A stretch of 64,000 nucleotides of DNA from Spongospora subterranea f. sp. subterranea (GCA_049724395.1 JAUGWO010000045.1:124001-188000); one strand, 5' to 3'; shown: positions 46,950-57,838, counted from the first letter of the stretch. Notes: generated by a model not told the origin, from the letters alone. Numbers and translations: made by a program.

Positions 46950-47760
46950 TTAGGGAGTTCTGAGGAATTGCTGGATAAGACATCAAGAATTTCTGAAGGA
47001 TCGCCGGAAATCTCTGAGGAGTCGCCGGAATTAATATCAAAAATCTCTGAAAAGTCGCTGGGATTATTATCAAGAATCTCTGAGGGATCGCCGGGAATCT
47101 CTGAGGAGTCGCCGGAAATTTCTGAAAAGTCGCCGGAATTGATATCAAGAATCTCTGAAAAGTCTCCGGAAATCTCTGAGGAGTCGCCGGAATTATTATC
47201 AAGAATATCTGAGGAGTCGCCGGAATTATAAAGAATCTCTGAGGAGTCTCCGGAATTATAAAGAATCTCTGAGGAGTCTCCGGAAATCTCTGAGGAGTTT
47301 TTGGAAATCTCTGAGGAGTCGCCGGAATTATCAAGAATCTCTGAGGAGTCTCCGGAAATCTCTGAGGAGTCGCCGGAATGATATCAAGAATCTCTGAGGA
47401 GTCTCCGGAAATCTCTGAGGAGTCGCCGGAATTATCAAGAATCTCTGAGGAGTCTCCGGAAATTTCTGAGGAGTCGCCGGAATTATCAAGAATCTCTGAG
47501 GAGTCTCCGGAAATCTCTGAGGAGTCGCCGGAATTATTATCAAGAATCTCTGAGGGATCGCCGGAATTAATATCAAGAATATCTGAGGAGTCTCCTGGAA
47601 ATCTCTGAGGAGTCGCCGGAATTAATATCAAGTATCTCTGAGGGATCGCCGGATATCAAAATCTCTGAGGAGTCGCCGGAATTAATATCAAGAATTTTTG
47701 AGGGATCGCCGGAATTGATATCAAGAATCTCTGAGGAGTCGCCGGAATAAAAATCAGGGA
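46950..47760. repeat. Minisatellite with about 21-base unit ATCTCTGAGGAGTCGCCGGAA
   Basis: An array of several dozen imperfect copies, based on a 21-base unit and longer versions that add TTATTATCAAGA or TAATATCAAGA. It fades into more diverged copies up to about 47960. On the minus strand the unit encodes SGDSSEI (with ILDIN in the long version). On the plus strand it also stays open and reads ISEESPE. Near the gene-proximal end the minus-strand frame is continuous with the LPMO-like gene; further out indels change the frame. A strong candidate for length polymorphism. Confidence 0.9.
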
Positions 47761-48943
47761 GTTCTGAGGCGTCACCGACTTTGAAATCAACTACTTCTGA
47801 GGTGTCACCGATTATGATATCAGAGCGCTCTGAGGAATCGCCGGAATATACATCAGGGAGTTCTGAAGAATCATCGAATATGAGATCAATTAAACTTGAG
47901 GAGTCACCGGCAGGGGAGTTGGATCGACTATCTAAGGAGCCTTCGGAGCCATCATCGGAACGGTCTAATGAGTCGCCGTAATTACCATGAGGGAGGTCTG
48001 GCTGAATAACTCCAGTGTGTGTTGCCTTCGTATTGGACGATCGTGTACGGTTAACACCAGGGGACGTTGATCGCGCCACTCGACTGTTCAGGGAACTGGG
48101 ATACACGTTTTGATATGGTCCAGCGTTCCTGCACCGATATTGACATCACAACGGCTGTGAAACAGAGCGCGCCATGCTTACTGATTGCCAAAGGTCGCCC
48201 GCTTTCCTCGAGCCAGAGCTGGGCCAGTAAAGAAGAAGGCCGAGCCCACTTCATACGGGTCCCGATATTCGCCACGAAATGAACTGGACGGCAGATGCCC
48301 AGGAATCGCGACCGTCTGTTCAGGTATCCGGCCCGGATCGGATCCGCGTATGACGACGTCGACGCATTGGCTGTAGAACTCGACGGTGGGACGATTGTGG
48401 AGGGCGTACCATTCCCATCGCAGGACGCAATGATTGCACTACAACCAACGGTCAGGCGGATGTTGACGGTCGATCGCGGAAGGCGGCTAACGCTAGGGAG
48501 TTCGGAAGGGATCGCGATCTGGATCGGTGTCAGATTCAGTAAATTGCAGTTGGCGATTTCTGCGAACTTGAACCACCTCATCTGCGATGGACTTGCTGGG
48601 GAACTGTAGCTCAAATAGAAGAAACAGTCTCCGGGGTGCAACGCTGAAAACAGGGTTGATCAGACGGCGTAGAAACAAGTGGGAGATTCCTCGACCAACC
48701 ACTTAGTTCCCATTCGGTTTCCAGTGCTGTTCCAGCAGTCAACACGACCTGGGGCGTTTGCGGTGGGATATTTCTGCAAATGAACGAGGCATCGTTGGCC
48801 ACGGGAGCGCGCGACACGTATTCCGGCAGAGGCAGCCGCTGATCCCGAGTGATCGGGCGGGTTAGACGACCGTGACCGTGACCATGATGGAACAGGACAA
48901 CGCCGACCAAAACCAGCAACTTTATGCCCTCAACAGAATTCAT
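47573..48943 (-). CDS. Secreted copper-oxygenase (LPMO)-like protein with repeat tail
   Basis: ATG 48943. The signal peptide MNSVEGIKLLVLVGVVLFHH is followed by GHGHGRLTRPITR; signal-peptidase cleavage just before the second His would expose the N-terminal HGRL that LPMOs use for copper binding. Three introns of about 53-60 nt join to LHPGDCFFYLSYSSPASPSQ, MRWFKFAEIANC, CNHCVLRWEWYALHNRPTVE (a likely second copper-site His in YALH), FYSQCVDVVIRGSDPG, and GNQNAGPYQNVYPSSLNSRV. A Ser/Asp/Gly-rich tail of SGDSSEILDIN repeats follows, coded by the adjacent minisatellite. Closest in pattern to chitin-binding-type-4 / AA10-AA15-like proteins of fungi and oomycetes; activity is inference. The 3' end is set at the first stop of the repeat frame (47573). 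Confidence 0.68.
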
Positions 48944-49172
48944 CGGTTGAAATGAGTAAGGGGAGCCTACAAAAAAAGAATGCTGCCAACCCCAATTTTC
49001 GTCGGGTACTGGACTGTTCTCGAATCAATTGCCTGGGCAAGCACGACGGCTATGGCGGATGAAAAGTTCGAACGTTCTGGAATGAACGGGGCCGCTTCAT
49101 TGGAAGGATAAGTTTATTGATACAGTAGGAATACATAAATATAGACTGTGGAGCGCACAGAACTTGTTCGGG

Positions 49173-51772
49173 TCAAACGAGGTCGTCACCTTGAACATTC
49201 TGGTAATTCGGTACAGGTTCCGGATCAGCAGACGGTTCGCGAACAGTGGCGTTCTCGTTCGCGGCAGGATGGGCTGGAACCTCAGCTGGTGGGTGTGGCG
49301 GTGTTGACTCCTCAGCGACGCTGATTGGGACCAGGAAAAGTTCGATCCTGTCACGCGCCCATGGGATCGTCGACGAACTGGCAAACACCGGTCATTGAAG
49401 ACCGAACCTCTCAAGGAAAAATGCCAATACCTAAACACAACCTCCCACGAATATGACAAGAAAAAGCTCCTCGATTCCCCTGAATCCTCATAGCTAAATT
49501 TTTGGATCGAAGGAATTTCTAGTGACGGGGAAAACTGAAGAACATCTGTCAATGAACCCGTACATGTTATTTTGCCACCTGCGAACCTGATAGATCCGCG
49601 CTTCGTGTCGAAGAACATTTTGCACCGTCCCAACACTGCAATCATCGGGTAAACTTCGTAGACTGAGTCTATCGATAAAGTCGTGCACCTGAACATAGAT
49701 TGGGTTGAAGCCGAAAGGCGCACGAACAGGTGAAAGGACGTACTAGAATCCATAGAAGCTGGGCGACCGCGCCCAGTTCAGCATCGTGGTGAAACGGCTC
49801 CAGCACTCTCTGGTCGTGCATTAGACAGTATAACAATGGCATGTTATCAGCGAGATTTCCAGAACATAAACACGCGCAGATTGTTTCCAGCAGCAGCCGG
49901 ATAAACTCCCCTGCACAGGCATTACATTCGGGGCGCCAAGCTGCGAACGCTGAAGAACATACCAAAGGTGGCCATTCCTTCAACGGAGGCATCGTCATCA
50001 CAGAATGATCCACGCCGACGAACATCAGAGCGTTCCTGAACGGCTGGTTAGAGAGACACAGTGCAAAAAATGCTTGTACCAATTGAGAAGGCGGATTGTT
50101 GATCTTGTCGGCTATGCGTGTATACCTGCGTGAAAGCGCTGCAAGCAGACTAACCAGACGTTTTGCGGTATGCTCGTGGATGAACGTCGTGTGCGGCGCC
50201 AAATTGCACAATGCGGCCAGGCAGTTGCTGTGCAGATACGTGTCCCGAAGCGTTGCCTGGTTCCTTTGCATTATCCTCAAGAGCACCGCCATGATCAAAC
50301 TCCCCAGGGTGATCTCCTGCAGCCGTAATTCGGAGAACCAGGGAACGTGGCTTATCGACAGCCGACGATGGGCGTTGTCGCAGAAGGAATCGTCCTAGCA
50401 GATTCGGTCAAGATTGATTGATGAGAATCCCTAAACGAGGCAGGACCCACATTGGTGAGTATAAGAAGAATCACCAAGATCATGTACATCAAGTTCGAGT
50501 CGAACTTCTCTTCTTTATAGGCCATTTCAAGGAGTGGCATAACGAGGACGTCGACGTCCGACTTTGAATAAACAAACTCGCAGAACGCTGGATTTGTACG
50601 AATCACTGTGAACAGCAGCAATACGGCCCAGTTTTGATGCTGTTTGTTAAAAAGCCCCTGAGCTAATGACTAACACCAAACCACGTATTCACAAACCCAG
50701 GCATACAAAGAGCGCCATCAACAGGTACCTCGAAAAGCTGATCGAACGATATGGTTGGGGATTCTTTAGCAACCGACACATCATCGACATCCTGGATTGT
50801 CCGAAGAGCTTCACGAAATTCATCTTTACCGTCGGGTTGATGGGTCAAGATCAGCAGAAGGAACGCGGCGGCGTCGGAAACGAGATGATCCGCATCCTTC
50901 TTGGAAAACAGCAACCTATAGATTTGGAACGGCCACAGAAACACAGAGATGACCGAATGGCCAAGCACATTGAACCATGAATGGGCCGCCGCATTCGACC
51001 TTGCCGTCGGGGAAAACGCGGTCAACGGCGATCTGAGAACAAATCGCGACAGCATAACTTCGCAGAGCGGCGTGATTTTGTGCGGCAGTTTCTCGAACAG
51101 GATGTCGATGAACAGGTTGGGGCCAGTACAGCCGGCATACATCTGAGTTGAAAATAGCACGAGAAGACTGTACATGATCTCGATATGAAAATCCATCGTT
51201 GCGTCTTCCAGACGGACGTTGATACAAGCGTCGACCAGAACACAGAGAAGACGTTCGGGCAACGGAAGGTGAGAGTGCGAGCTGTCGTGATCCGGTATTA
51301 TCGCGATCGACAGGGCGCGTGTGTCCTCCAGAAATACATCATCCAGCTGCTCCTGCAGTTGCCGCGCTGTTAGGTTCTCGCAAAAATACTGTCAATGTTT
51401 AAATTCGGGAGACGCAGGGCAGAGAGCCACCGACGAACCTTGATGAAGGTTCTCGCGAGAAAAATCAGGTTGGTTGTGACCGGTAATACTGGCGATCCGG
51501 CTACGGTTTCCCCGACCTTCTCGCAAACGATGGCAAGTAGAACATTGAGGTTGCGGGGACTCGATGTTATTCTGCACCATCCGGCCACAAATTATGTCGA
51601 CCACACGGGCGACCTGGTGGTGGTCCAGATGATCCAGCGTGAACCGGATCTCATGCAGCCGCATCCAAAACGCGTTATCGGGCGGCAGACTTCGCCGCCC
51701 CGACAAACGCGATAGCGCCGAGCTATCGCCATCGACCAGCTGCTGCTCGGCCACGGACAGACCACCACCCAT
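49173..51772 (-). CDS. DYM: Dymeclin
   Basis: Golgi-associated trafficking protein, present in animals, plants and amoebae and absent from most fungi. The start MGGGLSVAEQQLVDGDSSAL (ATG 51772) has Gly2 and Ser6, an N-myristoylation pattern as in animal dymeclin (MGANSS). Matching blocks are NAFWMRLHEIRFTLDHLDHH, VSDAAAFLLLILTHQPDGKDEF REAL, LLFTVIRTNPAFCEFVYSKS DVDVLVMPLLEM, NLMYMILVILLILT, IMQRNQATLRDTYLHSNCLA ALCNLAPHTTFIHEHTAKRL VSLLAALSRRY, and FIRLLLETICACLCSGNLADN MPLLYCLMHDQ. The C-terminal exons read FSYEDSGESRSFFLSYSWEVV then FASSSTIPWARDRIELF and a Pro/Glu/Ala tail, TGA at 49173-49175. Around 6-8 short introns. Confidence 0.85.
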
Positions 51773-52070
51773 AAAACGTAATGTTAATGGGAATGATTCC
51801 GATATGGGCTGTGCGTGTTGGGCACTCGACCATAGCGCCATGTGCAACCACCGACGTTTCCATTCACCCCTGCAGTGTTTTCAGCCACAGGTGGACTGTT
51901 GTTGTTGTTTGTGAAACTGGTAAACCCGAAATGTATTATCGATGTGGAATGGCGCCATGCGAATCGTCGCTGTCTCCGGCGGGTGAGCGACCACGCTGAC
52001 GGCGCCAATGCGTTCGTATCGTCTCGTCTACCCCGATCATGGATGGTGTACAATTGAGGGATGATGTGCC
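51773..52070. other. Short intergenic interval
   Basis: About 300 bases between dymeclin and the NF-YC stop, same strand. Open frames here have no motif. Nothing seen. Confidence 0.5.
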
Positions 52071-52750
52071 TTAAATAGTATATTGTGCAGACGATAGAAT
52101 TAATCGGGCAAACGGCGGGGGTAAAACGGGCAGAACCGGCTCAGCGTTATTGAAGGGTGATATGCGCTCGGTGTTGCCCTCCTGTCTTGGTATATCGACA
52201 GGGAAATCCAATGAAGGCTCGTTAGAAGCGGTCACTTCCCCTTCACCGTGTTCCCCATCTTCAGTTTCAATTGGCTGGACGACATCGAGCAAAAAATCGA
52301 ATAAGCTGCTTTGCGAAACGGCGGCAGCAATATCATTCCTGTTGAAAAATGAATAAGCGAGGAGGCCAATAAACCTTCGCGCCACCAACAATTGAAGCGT
52401 TCTGCGTTTGCAATTAAGCGTATGTTCGTAGGCTTGTTGAGTCATGTCCAAAATGAAAAGCTCACATGCTTTAGAGAACAACACGGGTACCTCGCCGCTA
52501 ATCATCTGAATCGAGCGGAACATGCATCAACGGGACGACGGGGGGCAGAGCGTCGAGAAAACGGATCTGCACTCACCGAGACATCTTCATCCGATTTCAT
52601 GATCTTCTTGATCCGAGCAACAGGAAACTGCAGCGCCTTCAGACCGGTGAACTCCATACTAACATAGGGGGCGAATCTGGACGGGGTCGTTGCCTGGTCG
52701 GGTGGCCGGTCTGCGTGAGAGCTACTACTAACCGGGACATTGCTCGACAT
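52071..52750 (-). CDS. NFYC: NF-YC / HAP5, CCAAT-binding factor histone-fold subunit
   Basis: Pairs with NF-YB through a histone fold to bind CCAAT boxes. ATG 52750. After a Ser-rich start come LQFPVARIKKIMKSDEDVS, an intron, MISGEVPVLFSKACELFILD MTQQAYEHTLNCKRRTLQ, an intron, and RNDIAAAVSQSSLFDFLLDVV. This is the complete NF-YC core (LPxARIKKIMKxDEDVxMIS .. FxxELxxRA .. NKRRTLQRNDIAxAI .. FDFLxDIV). An acidic/Pro-rich tail ends at about 52071. The family Leu-Pro is Phe-Pro here. Confidence 0.9.
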
Positions 52751-53290
52751 CCTGAAACCAGTCAATCAATGAGAATGAATGTCCGCAAACCAAATTGGGT
52801 CATGGGAAAAACCACGCGCAGTGGTAGTGTGGGCAACGGGCCCCGCAGGACTCAGGTGAGCCCACTTGGCAATCCCACGTCCCAGTCGGTCGTGTGTCTG
52901 TACACTGTACAGTGCACCCTCACGATACCACCCGTCGCCGCGCCGCCAACGTGACACACAGGATGATGGCCAGGGAAATGTGGCTATCTGCCCTTTGGCC
53001 ACTCTCCCTGCTGGTGAATCGTGGAGAATGGTCAATCGCGATGAGCGTTGATTCGAACAATCGGAGAAGGGCGGTCATCGATGCGATGATCGGAATCGCG
53101 CGATTTGTTGGACTATGTCGAGACATTGTTTTCCATTGTGCTATAGCAGCAGAAATGTTAGAGGAAGGTTGCGTTGGTTAAAATTTTTGGATGCGTTGGT
53201 GAAGCCAATTCGAATATTATCAATTCGCGTCAAGGGTTGCTGTGCTACTTCGTCAACCAGGGGTATCATATCGATAGATGAATTCGGGAA
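52751..53290. other. Intergenic upstream of NF-YC
   Basis: About 540 bases. Contains TGTACACTGTACAG near 52899-52912, very similar to the motif upstream of CCT3. Plus-strand frame 52894-53181 and opposite-strand frames are not convincing as genes. Confidence 0.4.
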
Positions 53291-53905
53291 TCAAGATGTT
53301 TCATCATCGGACTGACTTTGCAAATGCACCACAAAAGATCGGCGTTTACCAATACGATATCCTTCCGTCGATTCGGCGATTCCGATGACTGCATTCGATA
53401 AGTGCCCGTCTGTCGATCTCATTGACACACACCGACTGGCCCGTTGTCGCTCCCGAAGAATTCTTGGCAGAGGGCTCACCAAACAGGGCGATAGACTTTA
53501 CCTGGGGATCCAACCACACTCCATGTGGCCACGTTCTCGGCGATCGAATCGGTGCCACCAGTGAACGAATCTGATGCCCTAGAGGCAATCGAACCCGAAT
53601 CTGATATGGTAATTGGTTACGACCAGATTTTCGGTTTCGTCGAGGTAGAGGTAATTCAATCAAGTCCCGACCGCCAACCCAACCTGAGTGTCACAAATTG
53701 TCTTTGTACAACGTTTAGTTCAGGTCGGATAAACCTTGTTGCAATATGCAGTATTGGGGTTCGATCCCGTTTATTTCCGTACAAACCACCCGTCTGCGTT
53801 GTTCACGATTCAGGCCAACGGCTGACTTACCCCGATTGTCGCGAGCTCAGCAAGGAGCAAGCACGCCGGGTCCACCTGCCCGTGGTCCATGGCGATACTA
53901 TTGAC
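53291..53905 (-). CDS. Unresolved multi-exon gene, unknown product
   Basis: Minus-strand stretches that look coding, from 5' to 3': YLYLDETENLVVTNYHI (near 53640), DSGSIASRASDSFTGGTDSI AENVATWSVVGSP (near 53600-53510), then, across a GTAAAG..GGGAG intron of 52 nt, ATTGQSVCVNEIDRRALIEC SHRN, or in another frame RCVSMRSTDGHLSNAVIGIA. A last short exon gives QSDDETS with TGA at 53291. No family recognised, and the joins are not unique. It sits 3' of the RAD51 paralogue on the same strand. Confidence 0.35.
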
Positions 53906-55065
53906 CTATATTCGATGGCGACCCGTCCGCGACTCGAGGACACCCGAAGACGCCATCATCGGATATGGTGAATTCCGCTGTGCCATCGGGCGTGGATGAA
54001 CTTCCGATAATGTGCATGAACCGGCGAGGTGGCGAATTCCTGTCTGTAGAATTGTTGTCAGTAAACACTGGGGGAGGGCTGTGATTTCGATCGAACCGCG
54101 AATAGTGATCAACCGTTGCGATATTCCGATCGTCCACGCCAGACCTAACGCTGGATGGACACATCGCCCTGAACTGATGAACGATAATTGGCCCCTGTCG
54201 TTGAAGGCAATCGGCAGGGCCCTCTGCGATGTCGTGGCGTCGAACACGTCTCTGATGTGATTGACGGTGACGATGTGGACCTGGTGCCTGAGCGACAGCG
54301 CGTGAAGATGTTGGGATAGGGCCAGCAGGTGATTGCACTTGGTTCGATCATCGTCGCCGGGGGAGAACAGCGCCGCGATACTGTCGATGATGATCACACG
54401 AATGGGAATCGACGATATTGTCGACAGAAGGTTGGGAATCGATGAAAACAGCAGTTGATCTAGCTCATCGATCGTATTGACTAGACACCAATCAATAAAT
54501 CGTCACCGGTTTCGGGTGTGGCGCGCGTTTGACCTGTTTTCACCAAAATGTTATCCAAGAACGGCCATTGGTTCATCCACGAATATCGCCTGACGAGTGC
54601 CGACGCCATCGCGTTCAGCCTCGCTGTTGCCACCTATCAAGTGACAATCGTAAAACGCCAAAAAAAAATCCAGATTCCTAGACTGTACGTGGCCTTCGGT
54701 GCTCAGATAGATCCCTCGACCATCGAGACCCTTCATCTCCTTCGGTCTGGGGCAGATCAGCACAAGCAATACATCAGCCAGACATGGACGACAACAGTCG
54801 CTGAAAACTGACAACTGTACATGAAGCAGAAGCTGAAGAGCGATCTGGCTCTTTCCCGTACCAGCTTCCCCACAGATCTACCATCGATTAGAGCGCCAAC
54901 CCGGTGCCCAAGTTTCCATCGGGGCCTGACCTCGGTTAGCCCTGGACTGATTCCGCCATCAAGCAGGTCGTCCAATATTCTGCACCCTACCGAGAGCTTC
55001 GGAATCGGTTGGGCCAGAAGCGAACGACAGTCGATCGGCAAAGGGTCATCAACCGACATTGCCAT
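53906..55065 (-). CDS. RAD51 paralogue (XRCC3-like recombinase)
   Basis: RecA-fold ATPase of homologous recombination. After splicing (ATG 55065): IPKLSVGCRILDDLLDGGI, then across a 53-nt intron ICGEAGTGKSQIALQLLLHV (Walker A GEAGTGKS), GRGIYLSTEGHVQSRNLDFF, IRVIIIDSIAALFSPGDDD (Walker B), HLHALSLRHQVHIVTVNHIRDVF, ALGLAWTIGISQRLITIRG. The order, LSxGCxxLDxLLxGGI start, and missing N-terminal HhH domain favour an XRCC3/RAD51C-class paralogue over RAD51 itself. XRCC3 is the closest by pattern, but I cannot exclude another paralogue. TAG at 53906-53908. Confidence 0.8.
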
Positions 55066-55252
55066 TGGAATTGCGCGGGCTGTTCTACCAGATGTATATT
55101 TGGCGCAAAGTTCAGCGCCATGAACCAATAATCGATGGGTTCCCTGGATATATCTACGAGGTCCGAATGACGAGGAGTATACGAAAAACGAAATTGAGCA
55201 GGTATTTTAATAACAGATCTTAATTCGGGAAAATATGGATCTGCCAGAGGAT

Positions 55253-55998
55253 TTACTTTTTTTTCTTTTTGGCGTCGCTGCCGGTCGTTGACTGCTCGCA
55301 GAATTGGTTCAGCGAAAGCAGTGTCGCGCGGTCAATCTTGTCGACTTCGATCTCGAGATCCTCTTCGTCCTCCTCGTTCAGCGCGTCCGGGCACGCCTTC
55401 GAGAGATCATATCGACCACTTTGCCGATTTGCGACGCCGTCAGCTGATTGATGAGTGTGGCGAACTTGACCTTGTCAGCCTGTGTAACTTGCTTCACAAC
55501 CGATGGCGTCGTTGCCTTCTTCTTCTTCTGGCCCGCTGAGGGTGTTGGGGCGGCGGGCGCCTCTGAGGCGGCCGGGGATCCATTCTCGGTAGGTTTCTTG
55601 ACTACCACTTTCTGCATCCGACGGTCAAATAGTTTAGAGAGCGCATCGGCCGCTACGTAAATCCCCGACCCTGGTTGATTGTATTTTTTAGCGTTGTCCC
55701 AGACCCTCCGGACATCGGCTGCGAAGTCGTTTTCGGTCTCGTATTTCCCGTCTTCTAGCTTTGCTTTGACGGTCCCTAGGTCCATGGGCACTTTGATCAC
55801 CTCTGGATAGTCGGGGATGCCAAGCTCCTCCCAATCCACTGGGTCCAGGAAAGGCTCCGCATCCGGTTTGCTGGCGATAAATTTCAATATCGGCATGCAC
55901 GTCTTGACGAGATCGCTTTCAACCGTGGAACCGCCGCCGCCCCCTCCTTCCGACATTTTCCGCTTCTTGTTTTGTCCTGAACCCCCAACTGCACTCAT
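55253..55998 (-). CDS. BET-family protein: one bromodomain plus NET domain
   Basis: Acetyl-histone reader. ATG 55998, Gly-rich start, then the bromodomain CMPILKFIASKPDAEPFLDP VDWEELGIPDYPEVIKVPMD (PDYPEVIKxPMDLGTVKxKL), FAADVRRVWDNAKKYNQPGS (acetyl-lysine Asn). An Ala/Pro/Lys linker leads to the NET domain: KFATLINQLTASQIGKVVDMI, then KACPDALNEEDEEDLEIEVD KIDRATLLSLNQFC and a poly-Lys end (TAA at 55253-55255). The two NET halves are in different frames: two extra bases within GATCTCTCGAAG (near 55402-55407) separate them. Either the gene has a frameshift, giving a truncated end RRRARTR, or the sequence has an indel in this GAGAGA run. One bromodomain plus NET is the plant-GTE layout. Confidence 0.82.
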
Positions 55999-56572
55999 GG
56001 TGAAATGTCGATGAGGGGGCGTCTGATTTGCCGCAGATGGTCAATTATGAAGCCGATAGCGATCTTATGTATCCGGTCGGTGCCCGAGAGTCTCGATCCG
56101 CCCACGTGTCGGTCACCAAGCGCCCAGGGTATGTTACAAATAGTCCGCTGACCTCTAATCCCCTGGATACATTGCCCACAGTATGGCGAAAAACTGCGCT
56201 GCGTGAGGTGGGGGGCTGAGCTGTCGGTGTAGGGCGTTGTGGGCCTGGGCAGCATGCCATGCCATGGCGTTATGGCCCCTCATCGCATGATGAATCCCCT
56301 GCGTCGATCGACCGCCCCATGTTGATATTATGACTTTGATGGCGTTTTGTAAAAAGTATTCATATACAATAGTTGTTATGCCAATGGGTGGGTGCATGTG
56401 CAAGTGTGCTATATATTAGGAGCCCTCTGTATACTAAAGAGTTCTTGATCCAAATATCAGATCGTTACGCAATGACAACTACAAAGCTGTAGCTTTTGGT
56501 GGGTCCTGTGGTCCCACTTCAGTCTTCTTAATCATTATGGGGCCGGTCCCGATGAAATGAGAGGTCACAACA
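55999..56572. other. Intergenic interval upstream of the BET gene
   Basis: About 570 bases. Short open frames on both strands without motifs; a minus-strand stretch ending ...KKTEVGPQDPPKATAL near 56490 could be an alternative last exon of the next gene. No gene is supported. Confidence 0.4.
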
Positions 56573-57270
56573 TCACTCGTAATACACATCAAACGCTGTG
56601 CCCGGCATAAGTCGTGACCGCATGCAAAATGTCCAGTTCATAAATGAGCAATTGGAGTCCTCTTTCCGTCTTAAAATAAAGGGCAATACGTTGCTCACAG
56701 TGGGAATCCTGTTATAATAGGATGGGTGGTCCGAGCGCAAGATGTTTCCGTTCGGGTCAGCCGTGATTGCGGCGGCACTGCCTTTATAATTGAACCGAAA
56801 GGTTGTTTGAGGGCAAGAACAGGTCGAGTTGTACAGTGATAGTGTTTGCTCAGCGCCATGATGTCATGGCTAATCCGCATCAACGTACTCGTTGGCCGGG
56901 TCTCAAAGTTAGTATGGGATAGCAATGCTGATGGTGGCACATAGATGTATATGTGAACTGTCGTGAATTGAACCAAATCGCCTCATTCTGGACGCTCATT
57001 GGTACCAGGTTCATCCTCCTTAAAACCCAAATCATCTCCAGCATGAGAAGATATCGAGCTAAAATTACCTCCAAAACTCGTGCTGGTGATTATTGCTGAT
57101 CATGTCTCTAAACTGCCAGATTCGTCGATATTATTGCCTCCGACAGAATTCGGATTGAGCTTGTTCACCAGGTACATCAGCCAATCATCATACGGCGACT
57201 GCCTCCAGGCACCTGCAAACGCTAGTTCTCCCTCGGCGTCTTGCCAGGCGTAACGCGTCGTGAACTAATT
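56573..57270 (-). CDS. Unresolved multi-exon gene, unknown product
   Basis: Minus-strand stretches with strong coding look, 5' to 3': RYAWQDAEGELAFAGAWRQS PYDDWLMYLVNKLNPNSVGG (57265-57120), SFGGNFSSISSHAGDDLGFK EDEPGTNERPE (57070-56990), VQFTTVHIYIYVPPSALLSH TNFETRPT (56980-56890), and a 90-codon last exon with FRFNYKGSAAAITADPNGNI LRSDHPSYYNRIPTVSNVLP and a TGA at 56573-56575. Frames differ between blocks, so several short introns are expected, but the joins are not unique. I do not recognise the family. The 5' end runs into the palindrome at 57247-57618. Confidence 0.45.
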
Positions 57271-57618
57271 GCTGTTCCTTGATGCCGACCCGCTGGTATT
57301 CTGGGTTTCGACTCCATGACAGCTATTGGCTGGCTTGAATTGCTACTGCTGCCAATCGGCTGCTAAGGTTCTCCTCGTTAGCCTCCACCCTAGTTACCAT
57401 TCCTCGGTTCTAGTGTACAACTGTTAACACGTAGGAAAGAGGAGAACATTATAAGCCGATTGGTGGCAGTAGCAATTCAAGCCAGCCTAGCTGTCATGGA
57501 GTCGAAACCCAGAATACCAGCGGGCAGAATCAAGGAACCAATCGAAGACTTTCTCCTCACAGTGCGGGTCGCCACATCCCTACAGCAATTAGTTCACGAC
57601 GCGTTACGCTGGTAGTGC
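57247..57618. repeat. Large imperfect palindrome (inverted duplication)
   Basis: The left arm starts CCAGGCGTAACGCGTCGTG at about 57247. The right arm ends CACGACGCGTTACGCTGG at about 57615. The arms match over about 120-160 bases (for example TGGGTTTCGACTCCATGACAG and its inverted copy CTGTCATGGAGTCGAAACCC) and continue inward to a loop of roughly 40-50 bases near 57395-57440. The right arm carries about 45-50 extra bases (CAATCGAAGACTTTCTCCTC..) missing from the left. The outer end of the left arm is exon sequence of the neighbouring minus-strand gene, so this may be an inverted duplication of a gene's 5' end rather than a transposon. Confidence 0.75.
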
Positions 57619-57838
57619 AGCGATCGCGTGGACAGGCAATGGCCTCGTTTATCAGCCAGCTAGCGCGTCCAACTTTCAATAACATAACTGTCAGATGTTT
57701 TCTTCACAAGATATTGAGCGATAATTTCCCCACTAATCCATGTTCAATCTTGATTCGATATATGACGACACCCTGGCGATTTCTCGCTCGTCACATCGCC
57801 ATGTCACTTGACCTCACTCTGTTTTACCATCTATCTGT

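Noticed and set aside
46944-47231. Plus-strand protein of ISEESPE repeats
   Set aside because: It is the reverse reading of the minisatellite; the minus frame is continuous with a gene that has a signal peptide and conserved motifs.
49097-49753. 218-codon minus-strand frame at the dymeclin 3' end
   Set aside because: The C-terminal half is in the wrong frame; the acidic Pro/Glu/Ala tail ending at 49173 after a short intron fits the gene better.
53700-53790. Possible tRNA gene (TAGTTCAGGTCGG and GGTTCGATCCC)
   Set aside because: T stem and acceptor stem fail to pair; the interval also overlaps coding-like minus-strand sequence.
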